A DNA stretch of 54,384 bases from Acidobacteriota bacterium (GTDB lineage: Bacteria; Acidobacteriota; Terriglobia; Terriglobales; Acidobacteriaceae). The notes under the pieces are model-generated. The model was not told the DNA's origin. It made no database searches and saw nothing but the letters and a program-made list of their open reading frames with translations. Positions within the stretch are counted from its first letter, which is position 1, and every line of letters begins with the position of its first letter. Below are positions 53,603 to 54,384 of the stretch, piece after piece. The stretch spans positions 1-54,384 of the forward strand of contig QIAA01000165.1 in assembly GCA_003224905.1 (NCBI GenBank). The letters are read 5' to 3'. The position numbers and the translations under genes are program-made.

Positions 53603-54172
53603 ATGAGAGTCATCGCGGGAAAGTTTCGCAGCCGTCCCTTGCGATCCATGAGAGGCAAGGATGTTCGCCCGACTGCCGACCGTTTGCGCGAGACTCTGTT
53701 TGACGTGCTAACGGCAGGGAATCCGGTTGCCCTGGAGGGAACCGTCTGGCTGGATCTTTATGCAGGAACGGGAGCGGTGGGAATAGAAGCTCTAAGTCGT
53801 GGGGCGGGGATGGTGTATTTTGTGGAGTCCTCTAGAGAGGCGGCTGGACTAGTTTCTGAAAACCTGCGTTCACTGGGGATCACCGAAGGTTGTCAGGTCT
53901 TGAGACTTGACGTCCTACGTGCCCTTGAGGAACTGCAGAGCCGAGCCGTAGCTGTTGATTTTGCTTTTCTTGATCCGCCGTATCGGATAGAAGAAGCTCA
54001 TCTAAATACGCTGGAGAAGCTGAGTCAGGCATCTTTGCTGAAACCGGGCAGCACAGTAGTAGCCGAGCACCAAAAGAGGTTTGATCCTGGAGATGGATTT
54101 GGAGGAATAAAACGTTATCGTGTGCTGGAGCAGGGCGATGCGGCATTGAGCTTCTATAGAAAGAGGTCATGA
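53603..54172 (+). CDS. rsmD: 16S rRNA (guanine(966)-N(2))-methyltransferase
   Basis: This 189-residue enzyme methylates G966 of 16S rRNA using S-adenosylmethionine. MRVIAGKFRSRPLRSM and VRPTADRLRETLFDVL are the conserved RNA-binding start. LDLYAGTGAVGIEALSRG is the SAM-binding motif I (about 50-67), and FLDPPY (near residue 123) is the N2-guanine catalytic motif. All are complete. Its TGA overlaps a possible downstream ATG (ATGA). The next recognisable feature is an IS-type transposase end; the coaD gene often found after rsmD is not visible. Confidence 0.96.
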   Translation: MRVIAGKFRSRPLRSMRGKDVRPTADRLRETLFDVLTAGNPVALEGTVWLDLYAGTGAVGIEALSRGAGMVYFVESSREAAGLVSENLRSLGITEGCQVLRLDVLRALEELQSRAVAVDFAFLDPPYRIEEAHLNTLEKLSQASLLKPGSTVVAEHQKRFDPGDGFGGIKRYRVLEQGDAALSFYRKRS

Positions 54173-54252
54173 TCTGGGGCATTGTGGCAACTGCTAGTGC
54201 GCGGAGTCTGCTGGGAATCAAAATGCATAGAGCTGGTTTCATAAATGCGTGA
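54169..54252 (+). other. Possible 5' remnant of a gene coupled to rsmD
   Basis: An ATG overlapping the rsmD stop opens a 27-codon frame (MIWGIVATASARSLLGIKMH...) that ends within the transposase region. The tight ATGA overlap suggests a real downstream gene that was cut by the IS insertion. The peptide itself matches nothing I know, so chance is equally possible. Confidence 0.25.
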
Positions 54253-54384
54253 GCGCAATCAACAAGCACGCGCAGTACACAAAGCCCAAATACACGGTGA
54301 GAATGCGGTCGTACCGCACGTACACGCGACGGAAGTTCTGTACCCAAGCGATCGAGCGCTCGATTTTCCAGCGTTTGCGGTAGC
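54230..54384 (-). mobile_element. Insertion sequence, one end only
   Basis: The element is recognised by its transposase C-terminus. The outer boundary is not resolved: GAGCTGGTTTCATAAATGCG beginning near 54230 could be the terminal inverted repeat, but the other end lies outside the window. It is inserted directly behind rsmD. Confidence 0.6.
54239..54384 (-). CDS. IS5-type transposase, C-terminal 47 residues
   Basis: The minus-strand frame enters at the right edge with YRKRWKIERSIAWVQNFRR and continues to LLIALTHL before TGA at 54241-54239. RWKIERSIAWVQNFRR is the C-terminal DDE signature (with the catalytic Glu in 'KIER') of IS5-group transposases, usually written RWxVERTxxWLxxFRRL. Only this end is in the window, so whether the enzyme is intact cannot be told. 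Confidence 0.85.
   Translation of the reverse strand, partial: YRKRWKIERSIAWVQNFRRVYVRYDRILTVYLGFVYCACLLIALTHL

Noticed and set aside
1..54384. tRNA, rRNA or riboswitch genes
   Set aside because: I looked through the intergenic gaps and saw no cloverleaf, rRNA-like or known riboswitch core sequence; absence by eye is not proof.

Overview
The window looks like chromosomal DNA of an Acidobacteriota (Terriglobia/Koribacter-like) bacterium. The evidence is a tandem array of acidobacterial duplicated permeases (ADOP family), two very large Oar-type TonB-dependent receptors with an N-terminal carboxypeptidase-regulatory domain, a sulfatase-fold protein with TPR repeats, moderately high GC, and several short intergenic repeat types. 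This assignment rests on gene content; no rRNA or tRNA gene was seen.

Region 1 (1-20046, minus strand) is one large operon. Transcription runs from an HlyD/MacA-type adaptor (20046-18787) to a MacB/LolD-type ABC ATPase (18766-18041), then through at least eight consecutive two-fold-repeated FtsX/MacB permeases. Seven are complete and the eighth leaves the window at base 1. Spacings are 3-8 nt, with an ATGA overlap between the ATPase and the first permease. Each permease carries two permease modules and two coupling helices, so one polypeptide could stand in for a MacB permease dimer. One ATPase and one adaptor therefore appear to serve many alternative permeases.

Region 2 (20454-24785, plus strand) diverges from region 1 and encodes a TolC-type outer-membrane channel, an EmrA-type adaptor and an EmrB-type DHA2 transporter. 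The single TolC may serve both export systems.

Region 3 (24874-32497) is mixed: a cytidylate-kinase-like protein, a single-domain rhodanese, a Tat-exported DUF1349 protein, a small secreted protein, a FadN-type 3-hydroxyacyl-CoA dehydrogenase/enoyl-CoA hydratase, seryl-tRNA synthetase, a small membrane protein that probably starts at CTG, and a LolA-like protein.

Region 4 (32690-47407) concerns the envelope: two TonB-dependent receptors flanking a sulfatase-fold/TPR protein with a Thr in the nucleophile position, a GT39-like membrane glycosyltransferase, and a 1167-residue GH18 + NodB deacetylase + GT2 synthase fusion resembling PgaB and PgaC joined in one chain.

Region 5 (47408-54384) holds a small membrane-anchored protein, a class V aminotransferase next to SerA (a likely serine-biosynthesis pair), an outer-membrane beta-barrel, a CBS-domain site-2 protease and RsmD. 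It ends in the C-terminus of an IS5-type transposase. This region is rich in small repeats, including an 83-bp tandem duplication that copies the start of serA.
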